Shown: piece after piece, positions 25,268 through 32,469 of the stretch | Layout of the letters: each line of letters begins with the position of its first letter | Position numbering within the stretch: position 1 is the first letter of the stretch | The notes under the pieces: generated by a model | The model's database searches: none | What the model saw: the letters and a program-made list of their open reading frames with translations, nothing else | Told to the model about the DNA's origin: nothing | NCBI RefSeq assembly: GCF_003058225.1 | Contig: NZ_QBUG01000008.1 | Span: forward strand, 248,001-312,000 | From: Promicromonospora sp. AC04 | Lineage (GTDB): Bacteria; Actinomycetota; Actinomycetes; Actinomycetales; Cellulomonadaceae | Direction: 5' to 3' | Length of the DNA: 64,000 bases | Translations under genes and position numbers: made by a program

Positions 25268-25842
25268 CCGACCAGGGCCCGGAGACCGGCCGCACTGGTG
25301 AGGCGGACAGCAGCCGTGAGACCGCCCCGGGCGGTGCGACCGACGACAGTTGTACGACCGGCCGCAAGACCGAGCGCAGAGACGGCGAGCGGCGCGAGGA
25401 CGGCGCGCAGGGCGACGTGCAAGAAGACGTGCAAGAAGACGTGCAAATGGACATGCAAGACGGCGTGCCGAACCGCATGCACGAGGGCATGACCGTGCGG
25501 CGCGAGGTGCTCGGTGACGCGCACGTGGACCGCGCCGTCGCGGGCACGACGCCGTTCACCGCCGACTTCCAGGACCTCATCACGCGGTACGCGTGGGGCG
25601 AGATCTGGACCCGGCCCGTCCTGGATCGGCGCAGCCGCTCGATGATCACCTTGACCGCGCTGGTGGCCGGAGGCCACTGGGAGGAGCTGGCGATGCACGT
25701 GCGCGCCGCCGTGCGCAACGGGCTGAGCGTCGAGGAGATCAAGGAGGTGCTGCTCCAGACGGCGATCTACTGCTCGGTGCCGAGCGCCAACCACGCGTTC
25801 AAGGTCGCCCAGGAGGCGCTGGGCGAGGACGGCCTGGTGTAG
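25264..25842 (+). CDS. pcaC: 4-carboxymuconolactone decarboxylase
   Basis: Small AhpD-like enzyme that decarboxylates gamma-carboxymuconolactone. The conserved domain starts near residue 76 (MTVRREVLGDAHVDRA) and ends at the C-terminus with the usual ITLTALVAGGHWEEL and CSVPSANHAF segments. The first 72 residues are an unconserved Asp/Gln/Glu/Arg stretch with DVQE repeats. Either ATG 25264 (ATGA overlap with pcaD) is used and the tail is tolerated, or ATG 25477 is the real start. The last codons plus TAG are copied downstream as an array. Confidence 0.87.
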   Translation: MTDQGPETGRTGEADSSRETAPGGATDDSCTTGRKTERRDGERREDGAQGDVQEDVQEDVQMDMQDGVPNRMHEGMTVRREVLGDAHVDRAVAGTTPFTADFQDLITRYAWGEIWTRPVLDRRSRSMITLTALVAGGHWEELAMHVRAAVRNGLSVEEIKEVLLQTAIYCSVPSANHAFKVAQEALGEDGLV

Positions 25843-25987
25843 GGACGGCCTGGTGTAGGGACGGCTTGGTGTAGGGACGGCTTGGTGTAGGGACGGCTTG
25901 GTGTAGGGACGGCTTGGTGTAGGGACGGCCTGGTGTAAGGACGGCTTGGCGTAAGGACGGCTTGGTGTGAGGACGGCCCGGCGTGAG
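25828..25987. repeat. 16-bp tandem array copying the pcaC 3' end with its stop codon
   Basis: Unit GACGGCCTGGTGTAGG, of which the first copy is the last four pcaC codons plus TAG, repeats ten times. Six copies keep TAG, two read TAA and two read TGA at the same position. A decayed copy follows. It fills most of the 237-bp gap to the next gene, which otherwise shows nothing. Confidence 0.92.
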
Positions 25988-26079
25988 ATGGCCCGGTGCG
26001 AGGCCCTGCTCATCAGCGGCAGCACGAGCGGCCCTCCGGGGCACGACCGAGTGTCAGTGGGGAATGGTTCGATGCGTCC

Positions 26080-26883
26080 ATGAACGTCAACGAAGTAGTC
26101 GACGAATTGATGGCCAAGGTCGAGCGGCACTGCATCGAGGAGCTGGGGGAGCACGGCGGACGGAACATGGCGGCGCTGGCCCGGCGCGGCCACATGATTG
26201 CCCCGACCAGTGACGGAGACACGCCCGCCGGCCGGTGTCGCCTGGGCGGGGCCGCTCTGCTGGAGCCCGGCACCGTCTGGCCGGAGATCGACGGGATTCC
26301 GCTAAGCCTGCTCGCGGTACTGGACGTCGACGCCCTGGCTCCCTGGCTCGGCGAGGAGCTCGGCGCCAGCCCCGGGCTGCTCAACTTCTTCCACATCCAG
26401 CCCTACGTGGACCACGAGCAGTTCGACGGCATCAACCCGTACGACGACCCGCGCTCCTGGAGGGTTGTCGCCGCCAGACCGGAGAGCGCGGTCGAGACGG
26501 CAGCCCCGGCGCCGGCGTACGTCTTCGGCGAGCGTCCGGCATGGGCGGATCCCGTCATCATGCTGCCGGGTCACGAGGAGTCCGTCGTCGATTCCCTCGA
26601 CCTCGGCCCTGGCAACGAGCACAAGTTCGGGGTGTTGGAGGCGGATGACATCTACACGACCTGGCCTCCGGGTACGGACGGCTACGCCAATGGGCATCGC
26701 GCCTTCGGCTGGCCGTGGCCCCAGCAGGGGGAGCTCACCAGGGAGGGTGAGGTCATGCTCCTCCAGCTCGGTGGCGACGAGGAGTTCGAATGGGGCGACG
26801 GCGGTCTGCTCTACTACATGATCCCGGCCGAGGCGCTACGAGCGGGCGACTTCAGCCAGGTGCGCGTCCAACAGGGCGAATGA
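26080..26883 (+). CDS. DUF1963 (YwqG-like) protein
   Basis: A 267-residue cytosolic protein. The 'CRLGGAALLEPGTVWPEIDGIPLSLLAVLDVDAL' type segment (residues 47-80) is the hallmark of the DUF1963/YwqG family, as is the later LLQLGGDEEFEWGDGGLLYY region. The family's function is unknown. It stands alone between two repeat-rich gaps. ATG 26080 begins the conserved protein; the open frame further upstream is repeat-derived. Confidence 0.75.
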   Translation: MNVNEVVDELMAKVERHCIEELGEHGGRNMAALARRGHMIAPTSDGDTPAGRCRLGGAALLEPGTVWPEIDGIPLSLLAVLDVDALAPWLGEELGASPGLLNFFHIQPYVDHEQFDGINPYDDPRSWRVVAARPESAVETAAPAPAYVFGERPAWADPVIMLPGHEESVVDSLDLGPGNEHKFGVLEADDIYTTWPPGTDGYANGHRAFGWPWPQQGELTREGEVMLLQLGGDEEFEWGDGGLLYYMIPAEALRAGDFSQVRVQQGE

Positions 26884-27012
26884 CCCGGGCGGCGTGCAGG
26901 TCCCAGTCCCAGTCCCAGTCCTAGTCAGTTGACGGACGGCGGACGGCGGATGGTGGATGGTGGATGGCGGATGGCGGATGACGGCGGGCCCGCCGCAGCA
27001 TTACCTTGAGGC

Positions 27013-27675
27013 ATGACCAGCGCGACCACGCCCGCACCGGGCGGCCCCGATCCTGTCGGGCTAGATCATGGCCTCGGCGCCACCCTTACTCCAGGCTTCC
27101 GCGGCCGGGCGCGCCCGGAGGGCGTGGCGCTGCCTCCCGGGCAGTACGCCGAGGAGGGCTTCCCAGTGCTCTCGGCCGGACCCACACCCAACGTCGACAC
27201 CTCAACCTGGAGCTTCGCAGTCATCAACGAAGCCGGCGCGACGAAGTCCTGGACGTGGGCAGAGCTGATGGCGCTGCCCCAGGACGAGCCGACCGTTGAC
27301 ATCCACTGCGTCACACGCTGGTCGAAGTTCGCCACCCGCTGGCGCGGCGTCTCCCTCGACGTGCTGCTCGCGGACGTCGAGTCCACCGCCGACTTCGCGA
27401 TGGTGGGCTCCTACGGCGGTTACACCACCAACCTGCCGGTAGCCGACCTGCTGGGTGGCAAGGCGTGGATCGCGCACACGTTCGACGGGGCGCCGCTGCA
27501 CCCCGAGCACGGCGGACCCGCGCGGCTGCTGGTGCCCCACCTGTACTTTTGGAAGTCGGCGAAGTGGGTGCGCTCGCTCACGCTCATGCCGATGGACCGG
27601 CCGGGTTTCTGGGAGAAGCTCGGCTACCACGACCTCGGGGACCCGTGGCGCGAGCAGAGGTACCAGGGTGACTGA
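27013..27675 (+). CDS. Sulfite-oxidase-like molybdopterin oxidoreductase
   Basis: A 220-residue protein of the Oxidored_molyb (sulfite oxidase/YedY) fold, without signal peptide or dimerisation domain. Cys99 in DIHCVTRWSK is the expected molybdenum ligand. GGYTTNLPVADL and PARLLVPHLYFWKSAKWV continue the cofactor pocket pattern. A TACCTT element 5 bases before ATG 27013 suggests a leaderless transcript. The nearby flavin reductase (27909) is the likely electron donor; the substrate is unknown. Confidence 0.83.
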   Translation: MTSATTPAPGGPDPVGLDHGLGATLTPGFRGRARPEGVALPPGQYAEEGFPVLSAGPTPNVDTSTWSFAVINEAGATKSWTWAELMALPQDEPTVDIHCVTRWSKFATRWRGVSLDVLLADVESTADFAMVGSYGGYTTNLPVADLLGGKAWIAHTFDGAPLHPEHGGPARLLVPHLYFWKSAKWVRSLTLMPMDRPGFWEKLGYHDLGDPWREQRYQGD

Positions 27676-27844
27676 TCCGAGCGTGACGGCCGACGGCGCG
27701 AGTGAGCCTCGATCCGACGGACACCGGCCAGACTGGAGACCCCGCGTGCCGCAGTTCCGGAATGACGCCCGCCCGGCCCGACGGAGACCTGGCGTGACGC
27801 GGGATCTACGCAACGACGGACGCCCGGTAGGACGGAGACCCGGT

Positions 27845-27908
27845 GTGACGGAGGCGTGGCGTGACGGAGGCGTGGCGTGACGGAGGCGTGGCATGACGGA
27901 GGCGTGGC
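27845..27908. repeat. 16-bp tandem array copying the start region of the next gene
   Basis: Four units GTGACGGAGGCGTGGC (one with ATG) lead directly into the reductase start GTGACTGAGGCAGTGG, which is a diverged fifth unit. Each unit contains a start codon and a GGAGG that sits 6 bases before the next unit's start codon. The preceding 27676-27844 region has looser repeats and no gene. Confidence 0.88.
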
Positions 27909-28802
27909 GTGACTGAGGCAGTGGGTGCGCGGCTCGGTGCGCGCTACGCCGTCCCCTCCGGCTGGCAGGTCGCCACCCTGGTGGAGCGGCGCGCCGAGAG
28001 TCCGTCCGCGGAGACCCTCGTGCTCGACGTGCCCGGCTGGCCCGGCCACCAGGCCGGCCAGCACCTGGACCTCCGCCTCACCGCGCCGGATGGCTACACC
28101 GCCGAGCGGTCGTACTCCCTCGCGAGCGCGCCGCCGCGGTCCGACTCCACGCTGTCGAGCACCTTGCTGGCTGACTCCTCGTTGCCGGCTTCCTCTTTGC
28201 CGGGTTCAGCGCTGCCGAACACCGCTCTGTCCAGCGCCACGCCGTCCGGCTCCGGTCGCGTCGAGGTCACCGTCCAGCGCGTCAGGGACGGCGAGGTGTC
28301 GCCGTACCTCGTCGACGACTTCCCGCCTGGGTCCGCGATCGAGGTGCGCGGGCCCATCGGCGGGTGGTTCGTCTGGGACCCCGCGATTGACGCGGGCACC
28401 CCAGTGTTCCTCCTGGCCGGCGGTTCAGGGCTGGTCCCGGTGATGTCTATGGCGCGCGCCCGGCGGGAGGCCGGCGACCGGACGCCGTTCCGCCTGATCT
28501 ACTCGGTGCGCACACCGGAGGACCGGCTGTACACCGACGAGCTGGACGCGCTCACCGCCCGTAGCGACGGGTTCGAGGCCCGCACGATCTTCACGCGGGC
28601 GGTCTCGCTCACGGCCCTCCGCGGTCCACGACGCCTCACCTCGTCCGAGCTGGCCTCGTGGGGCTGGCCGCCCGAGCTGGAGCCGCGGGTTTACGTGTGC
28701 GGTCCGACGGGTTTCGTCGAGGCGGTCTCGCGCATGCTCGTGGCCCAGGGCCACGACCCGGCCCGGATCCGGACCGAACGGTTCGGCCCGGCGTCGGGCT
28801 GA
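27909..28802 (+). CDS. FAD/NAD(P)H oxidoreductase (ferredoxin-NADP reductase-like)
   Basis: A 297-residue reductase with FAD motif ERSYSLAS, nucleotide-binding GGSGLVPVMSM and terminal YVCGPTGFVEAV. It lacks a 2Fe-2S domain. GTG 27909 is the last of a ladder of start-like repeats. A Ser/Leu/Pro repeat insert (about residues 77-115) interrupts the FAD domain right after the RxYS motif. Pairing with the sulfite-oxidase-like gene suggests it shuttles electrons for that molybdoenzyme. Confidence 0.85.
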   Translation: MTEAVGARLGARYAVPSGWQVATLVERRAESPSAETLVLDVPGWPGHQAGQHLDLRLTAPDGYTAERSYSLASAPPRSDSTLSSTLLADSSLPASSLPGSALPNTALSSATPSGSGRVEVTVQRVRDGEVSPYLVDDFPPGSAIEVRGPIGGWFVWDPAIDAGTPVFLLAGGSGLVPVMSMARARREAGDRTPFRLIYSVRTPEDRLYTDELDALTARSDGFEARTIFTRAVSLTALRGPRRLTSSELASWGWPPELEPRVYVCGPTGFVEAVSRMLVAQGHDPARIRTERFGPASG

Positions 28803-28872
28803 GCCGAGCTGCCGGCAGGCCCCGTGCCCGGTTGGTGACCGTGACGAATGCGGGCGCGGCACATCGCCCCGG

Positions 28873-30591
28873 TCATGTCGTGGGTCTCGCGGACTTGATG
28901 GTGTGTCCGTTGGGGTGGGTGAAGTGCCAGCCGTTGTCGTAGTGCATGGTGATGCCGGACCCGTCGACGAGGTCGTGGTGGTGCCAGCAGAGCAGGGCGG
29001 CGTTGCTCACGGAGGTCTCTCCGCCGTCGGCCCAGTGGCGTATCGCGTGGTGCACTTCGCACCGCGATGGTGGCTGGTCGCAGTGGTCGTAGACGCAGTG
29101 TTTGTCGCGGGCGATGACAGCTCGGCGGAGGTGTCCGGTGATGGTGCGTTGGGTGCGGCCGACGTTCAGGACTTGGGAGTCGGGGCCGAAGACGATGCGG
29201 GTGATCTGGCTGTCGCAGGCGATGCGGCGTAGGAGTGAGGCGGGTATCGGGGTGTTGGTCTCGGTGAAGACCGCTGGCCGCTTCACACTGGGCATGCCGG
29301 CCGCGCCGGTCACTCCGGTTCCCGCGAGTCCGGCTGTGCCGGTGCTTCGGGTGGTGCCGGTGGGGGTCCCGGCCTCGGAGGCGCCGGGGGTGCCCGCTGT
29401 CCCGGCGAAGCCGGTGAGCAGTGTGGCTCCAGTCGTGCTGCCGGTGCTGTTGGTGTCGCTGGTGGTGCTGGTGCCACTGGTGCTGCCGCCACTGGTGGTG
29501 CCGGAGTGGTTGTTCGTGTGGTTCTTGATGGTGTTTTTGGTGGCCAGGGTTTGGAGCTCGGTCCAGGAGACGGTCACGTTCAGGTGCGGGCGGACGGCGG
29601 CTCCGGTGCCCGTGTGTCCGTTGTCGAGCACGACTCGGGCCAGGTCGGTCAGGGCCTGGGCGCGGCGTTGTCCCGGCGTGCGGTCGTCGTCGGCTGCTGG
29701 GGCTCCCATGACGGACCCGATCGCGGTGGTCAGGGTCTGGCCGTGTTCTTCGGTGAGGAATCCGGACAGGTGGTATCCGCCCACGGTCGGGGAGACGTCG
29801 AGGTACTCGCGTTCCTTGGTCTTGGCGTAGCCGCGTTCGTCCGCGTCGGGGTCGGCGTGGCGGGCGAAGTAGCGCACCAGGCCGCGGAACCGGTCTGGGC
29901 CGTTCTCGGTCGACCAGTCCAGGAGCTGTTCCTCCCACGTCGGGCAGGTGGGTCCCGGTGTGCCCTCGGCAGGGTCTGCGGGTGCGGAATCGCTCGCCGT
30001 GACGCTCTCGCCGCCGGTGCCGTCGTCTGCGTCGCCTGGTACCGGGGCCGTGGCGCTCTCGTCGCCGGTTCCGTCGCTCGTGTCGCCCGGTACCGGTCCG
30101 GGTGCAGTGGGTTCGATGGTGGTCAAGTCGATCGCGGGTGCCCCCAGGGTCCGGGTGCGGGTAGTGCTGGTGGTGGCGACGTCGACCAGCGCGCGGACCT
30201 TGTCCACGCCGACCTTGCCGGCCAGGGCTGCGGTCAGGGTGGCGGGAAGGTGGTCACGCAGGGCTCGGGCGGTGCGGACGTCGCGCTTGGCGGTGCGGGT
30301 CTGGATGTCTTCGGTACGGGCGAGCCAGATGGCGAAGGTGCGTTCTCCGGTCTGGGCCCATAGTCCGGCTGCTTCGATGCGGGGCAGGATGGACCAGCGG
30401 ACCGCGTCGATGCGGGCGCCGGCGACCCGCAGCCGGGCGGAGGCCTCGATCAGGCGTGTCGTAGCCATGTCTTTCGTGGTGACGTTGTCCGCGGTGACCG
30501 AACCGGCCAGCTCGTCCAGCAGGTGTTCGATGTCGGTCAGGACATCTTCCGCGGGGCGTGCCGGGCCTCCGGCGTACTGGCCTGCTGCCAT
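28873..30591 (-). CDS. DUF222 / HNH endonuclease domain protein (13E12-like)
   Basis: A 572-residue protein: an N-terminal DUF222 domain (about residues 15-330) and a C-terminal HNH motif with CEVHHAIRHWADGG and LCWHHHDLVD (about 510-545). These are often present in many copies in actinobacterial genomes (REP13E12 in mycobacteria) and may be mobile or nuclease-related; the function is unproven. Two low-complexity linkers rich in Thr, Gly, Ser and Ala (about 175-215 and 365-450) separate the domains. The start is ATG 30591. Confidence 0.83.
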   Translation of the reverse strand: MAAGQYAGGPARPAEDVLTDIEHLLDELAGSVTADNVTTKDMATTRLIEASARLRVAGARIDAVRWSILPRIEAAGLWAQTGERTFAIWLARTEDIQTRTAKRDVRTARALRDHLPATLTAALAGKVGVDKVRALVDVATTSTTRTRTLGAPAIDLTTIEPTAPGPVPGDTSDGTGDESATAPVPGDADDGTGGESVTASDSAPADPAEGTPGPTCPTWEEQLLDWSTENGPDRFRGLVRYFARHADPDADERGYAKTKEREYLDVSPTVGGYHLSGFLTEEHGQTLTTAIGSVMGAPAADDDRTPGQRRAQALTDLARVVLDNGHTGTGAAVRPHLNVTVSWTELQTLATKNTIKNHTNNHSGTTSGGSTSGTSTTSDTNSTGSTTGATLLTGFAGTAGTPGASEAGTPTGTTRSTGTAGLAGTGVTGAAGMPSVKRPAVFTETNTPIPASLLRRIACDSQITRIVFGPDSQVLNVGRTQRTITGHLRRAVIARDKHCVYDHCDQPPSRCEVHHAIRHWADGGETSVSNAALLCWHHHDLVDGSGITMHYDNGWHFTHPNGHTIKSARPTT

Positions 30592-30904
30592 GATTCCAAC
30601 CCCCTTCCACCACGAATGTCGGGCACCCCTGGTTGGGCTCCCTGCCTGTCCTCGATTCTATCGAACAAACGTCCGGACGGATGGGTGGATGAGAAATCTG
30701 TGGATAACCGTTCGGCGCGATCATGGTGGCTTTCGTGATTGGATCGAGTGGACGTTCCGGTGGACGTTCCGGTGGACGTTCCAGTGGGCGGCCCCGGCGG
30801 GCTGCGGAAGTGCATCACCTCATGCCGAAGCCCTGCCTCCCGGCGTCGCGCCTTCGGCGTCGTGCCACATGGGTTGCAGGTCCGGACCGCACTCGGGCAG
30901 GTGG

Positions 30905-31123
30905 ATGGCGGCGCGATCCGGGACGGCCTACCGGGCGTGGTGGTCGGAGGAGGCGCGGCGCCTCGACCGCACCGGCGCGCGCCGGCGACATGAGTGGCTC
31001 GACGCCGTGAGCGACGGCAAGCTGCCCGACTCGTTCGACGCCGACGTCGAGACCTGGTTCCGGGACGGCCTGGACCGGGTGCTCGCGGGCCTCACTCGTC
31101 AAGATCTACGCGGCCGGCCCTGA
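30905..31123 (+). CDS. Hypothetical protein, possibly 5'-truncated
   Basis: A frame with strong third-position G/C reads through about 31123 and encodes a charged helical protein containing WWSEEARRLDR and HEWLDAVSDGKLPDSF. The start is uncertain: ATG 30905 gives 72 residues, and the coding bias reaches somewhat further upstream. The 30592-30904 stretch before it holds a 12-bp TGGACGTTCCGG-type repeat near 30740-30785 and nothing else I can name. No family recognised. Confidence 0.4.
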   Translation: MAARSGTAYRAWWSEEARRLDRTGARRRHEWLDAVSDGKLPDSFDADVETWFRDGLDRVLAGLTRQDLRGRP

Positions 31124-31157
31124 TTCGATCACCGATCTCGCCGCTCAGCGGCCCCCC

Positions 31158-31235
31158 GATGCCCCTGGACCCGATGCCCCTGGACCCGATGCCCCTGGAC
31201 CCTCAATGCCCCTGGACCCTCAATGCCGACCCTCA
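31158..31235. repeat. 15-17-bp tandem array copying the 3' end of the winged-helix regulator
   Basis: On the minus strand the regulator ends CAGGGGCATTGA. Downstream of that stop the sequence repeats as GGGTCGGCATTGA, GGGTCCAGGGGCATTGA and three times GGGTCCAGGGGCATC, so the stop codon is included in the duplicated unit. Confidence 0.8.
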
Positions 31236-32216
31236 ATGCCCCTGAACCAGGGCGGTGCCCAGCGTGGTGCGTGCATGGATCACGCTGGTGCCGCGCCGGC
31301 GGGTAGTGATCAGCCCTCCGCGGCGGAGGACCGCTGTGTGCCGGCTGACGGAGGAGGGGGAGGTGTTGGCCCGCACGGCGAGCGCGGTGGTCGACAGCTC
31401 GGTGTCGATCAGGCGGAGCACGGTGGCACGGGTCTCGCCCAGCAGCTCGCTCAGAGCGTCTGCCTGTATCTCGCCGTCGGCACCCGGCCCGGGATGCCAG
31501 AACGGCTCGCGGCTGACCGGGTAGACCAGCACCGGCTGCAGCTGCGGGTCCGCCAGCGTGATCGGATGGACGACGCCGAAGAACGTGGGGACGAGGGACA
31601 GCCCGCGCCCGTCGAGGTGCAGCTCCCGGGTCACGGGGTAGTCGACCTCCAGCACCGGGGCTCGCCAGCGAGTCGCCGGGCCGAGGCTGCTCAGCACGGC
31701 GCCGACGCCGTGCGCCAGGGCCTGGTGCGCCAGCCCGCTGACCCAGCGGCCCGCGACGGCCGAGGTCTGGTCGGTGTGCGGGGCCACCACCGCCTGGTTG
31801 TAGCGGCGCATCGCGACACCGAGCCGGTTCAGGGCGGCGGGGCGTCCCGCGGCGACGTCGTCGAGCCAGCGGCCGGCCCCTCGGCCACCGGAGAGCTGGC
31901 CGACCTCGGCGCGAAGGCGCTGCTTGCCCGTCGACAGCACGGTCTCGACGCCGGCCTCGAAGTCCGTGGGCTGGTCGGCCGGCGTCAGCAAGTCCGGAAA
32001 GTAGCCCCTGATCGGTGCCAGCGCCACCAGCAGCTTGGCATCGCGTACGAGCCCGGCCTGGGCGAGCCGCTTCCGGGCGAGCCTGCTCCAGGACCCGAAG
32101 TACGGCTCAGGGCTGACAACCTGGTGGATGCTCAGGACGAGCTCCCACATGGGGTCCACCCGCGTGACCACCCGCGTGCGCACCAGGTCGGCAGCAGTGA
32201 AGTGAATGCGAAGCAC
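31233..32216 (-). CDS. Winged-helix (ArsR-like) transcriptional regulator
   Basis: A 327-residue protein. The C-terminal 70 residues form an ArsR-like winged helix (LSELLGETRATVLRLIDTEL, then SSVSRHTAVLRRGGLITTRRRG). The N-terminal 240 residues match the uncharacterised domain that precedes such helices in many actinobacterial regulators (MLRIHFTAADLVRTRV start). The target is unknown; the upstream GH42 gene points the same way and is separated by an array. The stop is followed by copies of its own 3' end. Confidence 0.8.
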   Translation of the reverse strand: MLRIHFTAADLVRTRVVTRVDPMWELVLSIHQVVSPEPYFGSWSRLARKRLAQAGLVRDAKLLVALAPIRGYFPDLLTPADQPTDFEAGVETVLSTGKQRLRAEVGQLSGGRGAGRWLDDVAAGRPAALNRLGVAMRRYNQAVVAPHTDQTSAVAGRWVSGLAHQALAHGVGAVLSSLGPATRWRAPVLEVDYPVTRELHLDGRGLSLVPTFFGVVHPITLADPQLQPVLVYPVSREPFWHPGPGADGEIQADALSELLGETRATVLRLIDTELSTTALAVRANTSPSSVSRHTAVLRRGGLITTRRRGTSVIHARTTLGTALVQGH

Positions 32217-32384
32217 AGGTCCCCCTCGGACGTTCCCGCTCGCCCAAAGCCACGGCCGGCCGCGGTTCTGGGCGAGGCGCGGACGACCGCGGAGGGTAGG
32301 GAGGCAATATCACCCGATAAAGTACATGCACAGCGAAGTACTTGCGGTGCGTGCAGCACTTGCGGAACGCGTGGCACGCGGCAC

Positions 32385-32454
32385 GCCGCACTACAGATGC
32401 CGCACTACAGATGCCGCACTGCAGATGCCGCACTGCAGATGCCGCACTGTAGAT
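32385..32454. repeat. 14-bp tandem array, 5 units
   Basis: GCCGCACTACAGAT / GCCGCACTGCAGAT repeats five times between the GH42 stop (32470) and the winged-helix regulator start. The rest of 32217-32384 shows no gene; the regulator promoter must lie there. Confidence 0.85.
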
Positions 32455-32469
32455 GCAGCATTGCGCCCG

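Noticed and set aside
28873-30591. Mobile element call for the DUF222-HNH gene
   Set aside because: The family is repeated in some genomes, but I see no flanking repeats or target-site duplication here.
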